Of a stretch of DNA of 64,000 bases, positions 43,703-54,399 are shown piece by piece; within the stretch, counting starts at the first letter, position 1; every line of letters begins with the position of its first letter. The notes below the pieces were generated by a model that made no database searches, was not told where the DNA came from, and saw only the letters and a program-made list of their open reading frames with translations. The DNA is taken from contig JAJEKV010000025.1 of the NCBI GenBank assembly GCA_021234155.1, positions 600,474 through 664,473 on the forward strand. Reading direction: 5' to 3'. A program made the position numbers and the translations under genes. This stretch comes from Isoetes taiwanensis (lineage: Eukaryota > Streptophyta > Lycopodiopsida > Isoetales > Isoetaceae).

Positions 43703-44735
43703 TTTTTTTTTTTTTTTTTTTGGATGAAAAGGAACTTTTAATTATTCAACAAAAAAAGGTACATATTAAGTGTTGATGCAAGCATATCTTTGACAACAAC
43801 AAAAGAACATAAAACACATAGCCAAAACACGAACTAGGACAAGTCCTTAGGTTTAGGACTGATTAACTGTACAACTACTTCCTAATTAAGTATTTGAAAT
43901 AAAGCTTCTTAACTGAGAATAACTGAGCTGTCATTGTGAAATTTGCTGCCAAAGTTTTGATGAATAGAAAAACTCCTTCCACTTGCAACATAGCTTGAAA
44001 CCACACATATTCATCAATCATATTCCCAATTCCCAGCTCCAACGGGATCGACAGGGATAAGCATGATATGTCATTCCAGCTAAGAAGCCATAGAAAATGG
44101 AAGTCAATTTCAGCAAAAGGATTAATCCACGCAACCACAAACAAACCCAAATGGAAAAGGTAGCTATTTTAGAAGGCCCGAATTTTTTCAACAGATGTGA
44201 GATTGCTAAAGGAAATCATTAGAATGCAAGTCTGATAGCCTTCTCTACCAGGATATTTTTAGATTTCACTAGCACATGACCTAAATTTGGAAAGGATTAT
44301 GCTGTCCGAGAATAACAAGATGTACCAAAGCTTCATTATCAGAAATGTCGTCAAATTCACAGTGTCTATTAAGCAAGCATCTCAAGAGATTCAATAAATC
44401 TGAAATCCGCAAACTCATTAGGTGACAGTTGACCATGCCTACATTGCATGAAATAAATGACCAACAAATTGACCAAATGCAAGTCACAAAGTCATTAAAT
44501 GATAGTTGGCCATGCTTGCATTGAATAAATGACAAATAAATTGACCAACTGCAAGTTACTTCTAGTCAAAGGCATCACCTTTTTAGGCCTATGGAACATT
44601 GCACAAGTAGCCAATTCAAACATGGAAGGAAACTCCAGATTGGAAATACTCAGTTGCCTTGCCCCAATAGTTCTTGCATTCTCGAACTTCCAAATGCACC
44701 AAATGGCAATTTATTTCAAAATGTTAACAAAGACA
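43703..44735 (-). mobile_element. Probable L1-type LINE, 3' fragment
   Basis: Poly(A) on the minus strand (T run 43703-43721). Further up the minus strand, near 44685-44735, the frame reads ILK.IAIWCIWKFENART, the W.IWK.RN ending of L1 ORF2. The middle (44150-43875 and 44535-44281) is open in pieces but not recognised. Decayed. Confidence 0.5.
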
Positions 44736-44739
44736 TTTC

Positions 44740-46320
44740 TTCGAAAATAGAATAGAATTGTATTGTATGTGTTTTTATTATCCAGAAAGACAAATAGGCA
44801 ATGTGATTCAAACAATTACTGTCTAAAATTAAAAAACCCCCACCCCAAAGGATTTTGAAGGAAAAAACCTTAGTAGAAATAAGCCTGCTGACAGACTATA
44901 TAGTGGTACATATCAAGGTATGTCGAAGGACACAACTGGGTGCGCATATCATCTCTTAAAGATAATCCCAGTATCCCACGAAAATCATGTGCAACATCAT
45001 ATGGAGTGGCTGGATAGACAGGATGAATTCAACATAGCTTGATTTGATAGGTCCAACTGCATGTCTCAATTCAGAGGTGGCGAGCATCTATGAAAATAGA
45101 TGCAATGAGTCCATGCTTCTCCAAAGGTAAATGTGTCCGCACGTACTCTTGTAGATCCCGCTCAAGCGTGGGATAGATCTGGCTTTTGTAGTTTGCAGTT
45201 CTTACTGTTCCTAAGTCCCAGCATCCAAAAGCTTACCAAGGAAACCTGCATTGAAATACTGTCTCAAGTGATGCGAGTGTCGCCCATACTGACCAAGTAT
45301 ATGAGGTGAGGCTCTAGCGGAGCCCACTTGGAGGCAAGAAATTGGTCTCATGCAGAAATATCCGATGTGTTGTGGGCGGATCACGTATAAAATGATCCGA
45401 AGCAGCCCGTTAGTGGTTCATAACGCTCTTCCAGAATAACACTGATATGAGGCCACGGACTTGACTCCAAGTGCCTGGGCCAAAAGGGCCTTCTGAATCA
45501 TTCCAGGTGGCAAATGATACCACCAGTCCCCGCACCACCACCCCATATAACAAAACAAACTCCACCAAGACCATAAACAAGAGAGACTGATGGACCTAGT
45601 TATAGCTGTCACTCGTTGCTGGATAGAAGTAGACTCTACTCGTAGGTACTTGTAGGTGGGCACAACCTCCAAATTTTGACCTGATAAGTGAAGGCGAGCG
45701 ACCTTGATTGACGTGAAGATGAGATGAGAAGCATCTTAGTCTTAGCCAAATTCACACCCATTCCAATGGCCTGGCAGTGGCATTCAAATACTACTGCATG
45801 TCAGCCGAAATGTAAGCTAAGAGGTCCACGATGAATTGCCAGACAATATGGTGTATGAGTTGAACCCCTCCACCTCCATGCTGAACAAACCAGCCTTCTA
45901 ATTGATCAATGTACAGATCAAACAACATTGAAGAGAGTGGGCATCCTTGGCTGACCTCAATACTCCTATTTATCAGTTGGCCTGACGGTGGCATTCGGGC
46001 TAATCATGCTTCATATAACTAGTATACTAGATATTGCAAGTACCAGGGGACTCTTAACTACATCAATCTCTCATATAACTTCTATCTATGTATCGTGTCA
46101 AAGGCCTTTGCAAAGTTGACAAAGCAGCAACACAAGTCTTGCTAGTGAAACTTTGATCAAATGTTTGAGCTTAAATCCTGTCTATGTAAAGGCTTGGACC
46201 TCTGTTTCCTTTGCCCATAGTGTCAATTGCTGCTCCAAAATGCAATCAACATGTTTTGCAAACAATGAGCTAACCATGATCGTGCGGTAGTAACAAGGTG
46301 ACCTAGCAAATGCACTAACG
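44740..46320 (-). pseudogene. LINE (non-L1), RT region to 3' tail
   Basis: Minus strand: RT segment with SSLFAKHVDCILEQQLTLWA (about 46200-46265), then EVSQGCPLSSMLFDLYIDQLE (about 45895-45960), degenerate YADD region (about 45835), VNLAKTK-like stretch, then EVVPTYKYLRVES (about 45630-45670) and LLAQALGVKSVASYQ (about 45440-45490). The 3' UTR hairpin (AAACCCCCACCCC, AAAGGATTTT on plus) and a short ATAGAATAGAAT tail end it near 44745. Many stops and frameshifts; catalytic YADD destroyed. Confidence 0.8.
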
Positions 46321-46337
46321 ATCTGCAGTTGCACGGG

Positions 46338-46820
46338 GTCCCACAGCTATTGCATCAATTCGCACGGGTTCCCACAGGCTACGGATTGAGACAGGTAGAT
46401 GGGAGCGGCCGCAATTGCCGCGAGAAGCGAGACTATGTGCATGTTGTCAGTTACAGGTTATTGAAGATGAAAGCCATACTCTTCTGAGTTGCCCTGCTTT
46501 TGAGATAGTCCAGAATCATTTTTTGACCTTAGCATTCCATTCCACGCTTCCACAACTTCTCAGAGCACCATCTGTACATGACTTGGCATTATACATACTT
46601 GAGGTTCTAGATAAACGTCTGCAATTACTGAGCCCTCAGTAGTCATTATCTCCGCTTGTCTAGTATCATTATTACTGCAAAGGTTTTTCCCTTGAAAACC
46701 TTTTGAGGCAGGGGTTTTTTAATCCTAGTAGTAATGATTGTACTAGCCCATTGTATGGGTCCCATGACCTATTGATCTCCATGGACGTTAAAAAATCTAT
46801 TCTATTCTATTCTAATAACA
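46338..46820 (+). pseudogene. LINE 3' fragment, C-terminal Cys cluster ORF
   Basis: A 75-codon open frame (46415-46642) has the LINE C-terminal zinc-binding pattern: LCACCQLQVIEDESHTLLSC, i.e. C..C....EDE.H.L..C. Then the 3' UTR hairpin (TTCCCTTGAAAACCTTTTGA) and CCATGGACGTTAAAAAATCT, followed by ATTCTATTCTATTCTA. Head-to-head with the LINE at 44740-46320. Confidence 0.85.
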
Positions 46821-46829
46821 AAAAATTTC

Positions 46830-47340
46830 CAACTATTCTCTAAAATTCTGCTTGTTTTGGGGTCAAAGTATAAAAAAATGCCCTTCTTTTTAGGTAGTGT
46901 CTTTTTAGAGGGGTCGGGGAAAAAAAAAAAGGGAGACACACTTTAGAAGACAACCTTCATTTTAACTCTCTTCCTCCCATTATTATTTGTAAAGAAAATT
47001 TGTTTTCCCTAGAACATCACATAAATCAAAGAGTACATCAAATGACATAGCTCGAAAAACATCATAAGGAGAATTTTATTAAAACATAACTGCATAAATC
47101 AATGTACATCATTACAAAAAACCAAAATAAGGTTCTCAAACATAATGTTTGTACGGTAAAAATGAAATGAGCCTATAATGGCATAGCACCTTGATTATAT
47201 AAAAAATGTATGAGAACATCTTGACTAGAAAATTGAGCATGATATAAAAGAGCAACAATCAGAGCATTTAGAAACCCTTATCAACATACAAAGGATGACT
47301 ACAACAAAAATTTTCTACCAGCAAGTAAAGGTGGGTCTGA
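46830..47340. other. Intergenic, no gene seen
   Basis: A-rich patches only; likely 3' flank of the minus-strand gene that follows. Confidence 0.4.
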
Positions 47341-47379
47341 CGTATGATCGTACTCATCAACGCCTTCACTTTCATTCAA

Positions 47380-48866
47380 AATTGTTTCAGGGTCTCATTT
47401 TTGCTTGAGGAACTGAAGGAGCCTCTTCATCATTTTCATCATCATTTCCATCTTCTGGATGTTCCTCATCTGAGCCATCATCACACAAAGATTTGAGCAG
47501 GTTACTAGTCTTCCTGCATAGCTTGTTGTCAACCTTCAATAGAAATCATAAGCTAAGATTTAGTTCTTACTCAAGTCTATTACATCTATTTGGTTCTTGT
47601 TCGTTGCCTTCTTTTCCTTTTTTACTGGATCGTATCGGCCAATATAAGGATTTGCTGGCACAGTGGCATACCAATGAACTTTGATTTGTGAGGGAAGGCT
47701 TTCTTTGCAATCCAAAAAGGACAATTTTTATTATGATCCATAGATGGCATAACAATTAGCATTCCTTTCTAAAGGTCGGCAAGTTTTTTAGGAGTCAATG
47801 GTTTCTTTCTTGTAGCATGTCTAGGTCCCAAATACATCTCATGATTCTGAGGTCCCTCAAGTACTTCCTTCATCTTAAAGACTGGAGAGTCTTGTTGGAT
47901 TTCTTCAGCAGTGACAGCCTTTGTTTAACAGGCCAACTGAAGGGCATCTGTAAGAATGTTCTCCTCAAAGAGTTAGTCATATCAGTCATGACTTCGAAGA
48001 AATCTTCCCACCATTTTTTGTCTTCCTCATTAAAGTACTTGAAGCACAGTCTCATGTTCTTTTCCATGTTCTTTAATGAAACAAAATGATCTTTTCCCCT
48101 ATTCTTACCTATGAAGTATATAGAACTTTTCAGTGTCTACTGAACTGCACGTATCATGTGTTCCGCTTGAAGAATATACTTAAGGGTTCACTAGGTAGCC
48201 CATGTTTTGGAAGAAACAAAGAACTTTCCTTGAAGACATGCTTTCTCTTCATGCATGAAAAACTTTACATGGTGTTGAAATGTTAAATTGTTTAACTGAT
48301 TGATAGCAGTTCCTCTATTTGATTGACTCACGAAAATCATAAGTCTCTGCCAACACTTCCACAACTGGAGCTGGAGTGTAAGCTTGTTCAATTACTTCAC
48401 ACATCGAGTAAAGACAACAAGCATGTTTTCCGTGCAACCTTATGAGAAATCTTCTAAACATCTGGTCTATTCGATCATGTGTGTGACTAACTAGTAACCT
48501 TGACCTTCTTAAATATACTAAGTTGGACCAGCATTGCACAATAAGCGAATAACACTTGGTTTTTATTCTCCCTTGTAATGTTGTCCAACTGAATGTACAA
48601 CACTAGAGTCATCTTCTCTCTGGCCAAAAGAATCTTGTTGATTACTGTAACTGTAAGATTAGGATCAACATGTATATTCTGGTAAGTCAAGAATACTCTG
48701 CATTGTACATCCTCATGAAAGATCATAGTACCAACTAGATGCAGCTTCAAGAAGTCTGCCTCTGGTAAGTCTTTTGGAACATTAATAAAGTGTGACAAAG
48801 ATATCTTCTTTTAGTCCATGCCATCTACCACAATTGACATGTACTGTAATGGCTTCTCCATTGATT
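47380..48866 (-). pseudogene. C-terminal half of a DN..RENKN / GHTHEDID (DUF7869-like) protein
   Basis: Minus strand from 48866: PLQYMSIVVDGMD (then a stop where Q is expected), FLKLHLVGTMIFHEDVQ, VLYIQLDNITRENKNQVLFA (48600 region), then after a frameshift near 48490 VSHTHDRIDQMFRRF (expected GHTHEDIDQ.FS), then LCFKYFNEEDKKWWEDFFEV, a PFWIAK (about 47710) and a WYATVPANPYIGRYDP-like tail (about 47640), and a very acidic C-terminus (about 47400-47460). This matches a family I know as DUF7869, widespread in bryophytes, lycophytes, conifers and invertebrates, of unknown function and possibly transposon-derived. The other half is at 50926-51799. Three or more frame breaks. Confidence 0.7.
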
Positions 48867-48901
48867 TTTTCTTTTTTTTTCTTTTTTTCTTTTTTTTTTT
48901 T
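48865..48901 (+). repeat. T/C-rich simple tract at the insertion edge
   Basis: TTTTTTCTTTTTTTTTCTTT and on to 48901. It marks the left border of the foreign block that splits the DUF7869-like gene. As a T run on the left of a plus-strand LINE it is not that LINE's own poly(A). Confidence 0.7.
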
Positions 48902-50310
48902 GTTTTGCAAGCGTCTTCCTTTCTAGAGATGCAGTTCGAGTTCTGTATGAAAAAGTGCTTGTGCATATATCTTTACCATTTTCGTTGGATATCCAAGACC
49001 ATGTCGAAAGCAATCTTGGGGTGAAACAGGGATGTTCGCTATCCCCCACATTGTTTGAATTTTTTATTGATGGTTTAGAGGATTGGTTGCTCAAGAATTG
49101 CCCGAGGGAATGGAAATACGTGATCCAATTGCTAATGTATGCAGATGATGTAGTCATTTTTGCGCGCTCTAAGGATCATATGCAAAAACACTTGGGTTGG
49201 CTGATTTTTGTGATCAAACAGGTATGCAAGTGAACCTCGAAAAAATGAGCATTATGATAGTAGGAACACTTAAACAAGAACCCATCTTCAGATATAAGGG
49301 GAGTGTGATAAGTATGTGTGATTCTTACAAATATTTGGGCCTTGTATTTAGCAGGAATCATAGATGGAATGCATGCATCACACAACGAATTGATGGTGGA
49401 CAAAGGGCTTTATATGCATTGCAGAGAATGTGTAGAAAACACACATTTGGTCATGGAATCTTAAGATGAGACTCTTTCAGTTGCTTGTGCAAGGCGTAGC
49501 CTTATATAGATGTGAATTTTGGGGACCATAATGCCTATGGGATGATATTGAGCAAGTCTTAAAAAAATTCTTGGGACTGGAATTAGGAGTTAAAAGCTCA
49601 AACCCCTTACTCTATGTTAGTAGAACATGGTTTTATACCTTTGGAAGGGGAAGCGATCCTTAGATGCATTAAGTATTCTAAGAAAGTGTTACTCATGGAT
49701 GTAACTAGAATTACACGCAGGGCTTTGTTAGTCAGCAAGGAGAATGATTTGTTCCAAGATGTCAAGGAGTGGCTCAATAAATGGGATATACAATGGGATG
49801 AAGTGTTCTTGAGAAAATCTAATTTAAGACAATGGATATCCAGGAAGGTACATAAGAAGATGTGGTCGCAGCCCAAGACCAAAATGATTTTATATAAGCA
49901 GAATATTAACCCCACGTTGGAATGAGGAAAAATATTTCTATCGAAAAAAGACATGCTATTTGCAGAATTTGGCTTAGTTCACATCATTTAGGTGTGGAAG
50001 TGGGTAGATGGGGACATATTATTCCTAGAGATGAAAGATACTATAAAATATGTGGGGAAGATAACGTAGAATATGAGGACCATGCATTGCTCCAATATAC
50101 GGCATAGAATGTATTGCATGATAAGCTTGGAATACACTACGAAGATCTGCCAACCCTTTTCAATTAGGGAAGTATTTGATTGAGATTTTACAGTATAGAG
50201 AAGTTTGTATGCATAATCATAATGTTGATGACAATGATAGTTTGAATGAGAGTGATGAGCTAGATGAGGACTCAGAAACTCATTTATTGTTTTACGATGA
50301 TATTTAAAAT
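48902..50310 (+). pseudogene. LINE RT with intact YADD, inserted into the DUF7869-like gene
   Basis: Plus strand: GVKQGCSLSPTLFEFFIDGLE and LLMYADDVVIFARSKDHMQ (about 49135-49185) are the RT palm motifs in one 92-codon frame (48955-49233). It continues after a frameshift with MQVNLEKMSIMIVG, CDSYKYLGLVFSRN (about 49320), FLGLELGVKS, then 49614-49925, and the C-terminal GRWGHIIPRDERYYKICGED (about 50000-50060), ending in an acidic tail with stop TAA at about 50305. The 5' half (endonuclease and RT fingers) is missing. Related to, but distinct from, the ATTCT-tailed family: no hairpin or tail at its end. Confidence 0.8.
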
Positions 50311-50925
50311 TGCCGTCTAATAGGCCCAGGGAATAAATTACTAATCACATATTTCTTATTAGCCATAATGGCTTTAGCTAAACTTGCCCGAGAATTCTAC
50401 ACATTTTCTCTCTTCTACTTTCTAACATTTAGATAAACTAACCAAAAGTTCATCCCAAAAATTTCTGTGGTGTGGCCCAACTAAGAATATTAAGCTAAAC
50501 TTACTATACTTTTTTTCAATTGTTTCCATTTACTTTAATCATTTTTTTAATAAAAACATCCTACAAGAATGCTAGCTAGCTAAAGTCTAGGCCTCAAGTT
50601 ATTCCATAGATGCTAGAAACTAAATTACTATTCATATATTTCTTATAAACTAGAATAATATTAGCTAAACTAGCCCAAAATTCATTTAAAAAGTTTCTGT
50701 GGTTTAGCTAAACAATACAAAATTCCACTCTCTGTTTCTAGCATTTGGCTAAAGAGATCGAAGGTTGGTGCGGGCGCGAAAAAAGTTAAGCTAAAATTAT
50801 TATTCTTTCTCCAATTTTTTCCATTTACTTTAGCCAACATTTTTTGAAAATGTGCTAAAAAATTGCCAAATAGCTAAGTTTAGCCCTTAAATTATTCCAT
50901 GATAAGCCTTCGGGGCCTCTTATGG
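50311..50925. repeat. Two tandem MITE-like copies
   Basis: Units of about 270-330 bp beginning at about 50318 and 50589 share ATTACTA.TCA.ATATTTCTTA, TTAGCTAAACT.GCCC and TTTCTGTGG. Both units end with AGCTAA.TTTAG/CTAGGCC...TTATTCCAT. AT-rich and non-coding. They sit between the LINE and the right half of the interrupted gene. Confidence 0.65.
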
Positions 50926-51799
50926 ACATAATACACTTTCTTTTTAGAGCTTGAGCTTCTCTATGATCTTGTAACTGCTGTGTTATAGTATCTACAAGGA
51001 GGGTATAAGAAATAAGTAGGACTCTAGCTAGGTAGCAAAGTTATATAATTTTTCAGGCATAGAAAAACTATGCCTCTTTGGTATCCTCACCAAATTAAAT
51101 CCTTCCTTCCATAATCTCAAGAAATAAGAGTACGAAATGAACATTTGGTTTGACACCTTGAAGAGATCTCTGTAAATGGTGTAGACTTCCTTCTTGGTTA
51201 TGCTGTCTGTCAAGTTATATATGGGACTGTTAGGCAGCTTTTCACAATTTGAGTCAAAGAAATCGACTAGCCATGCTTTGGCCTCTAAACAATGCACACC
51301 GACCACCTTCTTTGGATGGCAATAGTCGTCAATACAAAGGTTCCTGTCCAACCTTCTTTGGGCCCATGTCATTCGTCGACTATCAATGGCATGAGTACTC
51401 TTAAAAGCTAGTTGACAGATGGAGATGTTCTTTAGATAGTAAGAAAAACTATCTGCCTTTTTTGGTCTTACATGCCACGCGAGGTAGGACTCTTGATCTC
51501 CTTTGGAAAGGGACAAGAATCCTTGCCTTATAGATCTCAAGGTAGAGAACTTAAAGTTTGAGATATATTTTTTTTTGGCAACAAGACAACCGCCTCAACT
51601 ACCTCATGTGTACAAGACCCATTAGCTTGTTCCACAAAACAGTTCTAAATGCTGGTACTGTTTTATTCTTTTTTAATCGCTTTGCAGAGCTGTAAGGGTT
51701 TTTCTGACCACTTGGACTAGACAACTTGGTGGTAGGCTGTGGGGTGTCTAATTGCTCTACACTCACTGTAGGAGAAGACATAGTCTCAGCCTTCTCCAT
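50926..51799 (-). pseudogene. N-terminal half of the DUF7869-like protein
   Basis: Minus strand from an ATG at 51799 (MEKAETMSSPTVSVEQLD). After a frameshift near 51570, a 170-codon frame (51540-51028) contains ISICQLAFKSTHAIDSRRM, a W-rich LEAKAWLVDFFDSNCEKLP and a SYSYFLRLWKEGFNLVRIPK block, the N-terminal layout of the family (core Cys/Lys-rich region, then YL...F..W...F..V.IP). It continues in another frame through a LQDHREAQALKRKC-like stretch to about 50926, where the MITE-like copies begin. The downstream half resumes at 48866. Confidence 0.65.
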
Positions 51800-51968
51800 T
51801 TAGGCAGTTGGTAATACCAGAAACAAGGTCTTAGATTTCTTTCGCTAGTCTTGTGTAGGAACTCTTTGCCCCTTAAATGAATTCTCACTACCAGGGTGCT
51901 TTGCTTGTGATGAAGAGTCGAGTATGTCTTGAAGTGGTTAGTGTAACTCATGCAATGGTGAGGGCATT

Positions 51969-53614
51969 TGTGATGGTCCAGGGGAATATACGCCATAAAT
52001 ACGTATATTCCTGGATCCGTCACCATACAAGTCTATCTTCATAGCCTTGTATACCATAGATTGTGGCACTAGGGGGCATGGCTAAGTTATTCTCATAACT
52101 TAGCCAACCATAGGTTAAGCCATTATCCACGTGGCCTTAACCTATTGGGGCACCGCCACACAGGACTCACCCGATTGGTGCCACGTGGCATCCTAGGTGG
52201 GCCTAACTTATATAGGCATAAACCCTAACCCTAGACCTCTTTCCAGCCCTAGCACCCGTGAGATCACCTACTGCTCAAAACCCCGCTTCAACATCGCTTG
52301 TTGTGGCATGTGGTCGGTGCAAAGCCCCCGCCAGGTAGACTCATTCTTGGAGTAGGAGCAGCAGCCTTCAGAGTCGAAGACCATGGAGGCGCACGGATCT
52401 CGAGGGAGAGCATCAGGAGCAGGTATGTAGAATAATAGTCGTGATAGCTTATCTAGAATTAGCATTCCAGATATGCTAGTATTTTGTATCTAGAGTAGAG
52501 CCATCCTAGAACCCATATTCAACATCTTGAACCCTAATCAAGGAACCCTAACTATTAGTTAGACTTGTATGATTAGGTTAAGATGTTCTTCTTATGATTA
52601 TTCTCATGATGTGATGATTATGTGATGATGGTTGATCATGTTTGCTCCTCTTGTATTGGGAAGGGGGGTAGAGACCTAGAGCCATATGTAGTATGCTCCT
52701 AGAGTAGACCCCTTAGTTCCTATTAGTTGCGCCTCAGGCATAGGAGCCCACCCGGCTATTGAGGCTATGATATGACTCAGCACCATATAACGGGCTAGAG
52801 GGAAAGTGGAGGGAGGATCCCCGCCGAGTGGGGGGCCAGGGGGGATCCCATAGTGGGCTAGGCTTATGGTCGGTCACTCGTGGGGCGAGCATGGGTCCGA
52901 CACCTCCCCGGGCAATGGTGTTGCCTCGCCTCCTCGAGAGCTGCAAGTGTTGGCTTGGCTCTCGCTTTGGGGGTTCACGGGGGCACCTAATCGGGTGTCG
53001 CCACGATTCTCTAGCCGCCCACGGCACCTCTAGATCCCGGGAAGGGGAGATGCAACCCTTCCCGCCTCATCGGACTGGGGAGATGCAACCCGAGTAGTCC
53101 CGGATGGGTGATGCCATGGGATTGCGTGATCCAGGAAGGCTAGAGTCTTGTCGAGCCCCGATCTAGCCCATCCGCAAAGTATGCACGTGAGGGGCGGATG
53201 GAGTGGTCAACCCTAGCCATTTGTTCTATGCCAGCCCCGCCATTGCCATGACTCCTGGCCCGCTTCTATCTTGAGGCCTAGCCCGGTCGGTCATCCTCCC
53301 ACGAGTCCGAGCGGGGTAGGAGCTCTCATGTTTTATGGTTCGTGATTATCATCTTTGCCTTGGTTTATGTGTGATGCACTACCCTTCGAGGTAGTATTTG
53401 TATATGTTGATGCTAGTTTCGACGTGTTATCGCTTCCTGCTATAGGAGCCCAGGGGGAAGGGCGCGCAAGACACCTTTCAGATTCCCTTCCCGCACTAAG
53501 AGTCACCTCGTGAGTGCGGGGTAGACTAAGGGCCCATGCGGTTGTTGAGCCGGATGGGGGATTTCTCGCCGAAAGTGTACGGCACGCCGTGACGCTTAGG
53601 GGTGGAGCGCCACA
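51969..53614 (+). repeat. 5' LTR of the chromovirus
   Basis: 1646 bp, starting TGTGATGG and ending GGAGCGCCACA. The 3' LTR starts TGTGGCG, which pairs with the CGCCACA end. The promoter part has two CACGTG G-boxes (about 52128 and 52181), a TATA box (ACTTATATAGG, about 52206-52216) and a telo-box AAACCCTAACCCTA just after it (52220-52233). The probable target site is GCATT (51964-51968). Confidence 0.92.
52206..52233 (+). promoter_or_regulatory. LTR core promoter: TATA box plus telo-box
   Basis: ACTTATATAGG followed 4-5 bases later by AAACCCTAACCCTA. The latter equals two plant telomere repeats; such telo-boxes are known binding sites for TRB proteins in promoters. Also present in the 3' LTR near 62985. 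Confidence 0.7.
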
Positions 53615-53615
53615 A

Positions 53616-53627
53616 TGGTATCAGAGC
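53616..53627 (+). other. Chromovirus primer binding site (initiator tRNA-Met 3' end)
   Basis: TGGTATCAGAGC, complementary to the 3' end of plant initiator tRNA-Met, one base after the LTR end. This is the classic PBS, unlike the half-tRNA PBS of the copia elements. Confidence 0.95.
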
Positions 53628-54183
53628 GATGTTCTTGGTTGACCAAGAACTAGCACCGACCATAACCATGAAGTAGTCTAACAGGCCTATAGGGGTGTGA
53701 AATAAACATTTCCACCATTGAACCGCCAAAATGGGGAAACATTTTTCTCCTAGGTAGTGGGTCAGAATTAGGCTAAGTGTTAGACGAAGATTTGAGTGAG
53801 TCAAACGAACCTTCTAGTAAATTTGAGGAAAATTATGCATCTGCATCAAATTTCACCTAAAATGGGTCAAGAATCATGCCAATCTGGAGACCCAGTGAAA
53901 AATGGCTAAATTCATAAATTGCACTTCGAACCATTAGGAAAATTCAAAAATTTAAAGATAATATCAATTAATATAGGTTAATATATACATTAATAGTTAA
54001 ATAATTAATTAAATATCTTGTAATTAATAAGGGGGGGCTAATAAATAGGGGTAATTATGGTAGGAGAATATTCCCAGGGACCCTCCTTTTTAAATATCTG
54101 ACACCTCATTTTCTCTCTCCAACCCTTCACCTCCAACTCTCTCTTGCTCAGCCTTACGTCACCCATTTTCTGAACCATAAGAT

Positions 54184-54399
54184 ATGGCTCGCACCAAACA
54201 AACCTACAGGAAGCCTGGAACAAGACCTACCCTCTCCATGGCGCAGGCAGCAGGGCGACATGTGAAGAAGATCCCGGAGCACCTCCGACCCAAGAAAGGG
54301 GAAGAGGAGCTTCCCCCCAGCAGCAGCAGCAGCAGCGAAGCCTCCTTCCATGACGCCGAGGAGAGTCCCAAAGCAGCTAGCCTGGCCGGGCAGTACTGA
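54184..54399 (+). pseudogene. Chromovirus first ORF start with histone H3-like tail
   Basis: A 71-codon frame beginning MARTKQTYRKPG. Residues 1-10 equal the start of histone H3 (MARTKQTARK) except Tyr for Ala at position 8 counting Met (A7 in histone numbering). After that the similarity ends: a Lys/Arg/Glu-rich segment with a Ser run (SSSSSSE) follows, then a stop. It is the first ATG frame about 560 bp after the PBS, where gag starts in gypsy elements. Downstream charged frames (54441-55026) appear to be its continuation after frameshifts. Not a histone gene: no histone fold. Confidence 0.6.

Noticed and set aside
48865-48901. Poly(A) tail of the LINE at 48902-50310
   Set aside because: The T/C tract lies at the 5' side of a plus-strand LINE, so it cannot be its tail; it may belong to a lost minus-strand insertion or be a simple repeat.
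54184-54399. A histone H3 gene
   Set aside because: Only the first ten residues match; no histone fold follows and the frame lies where gag should start in an LTR element.
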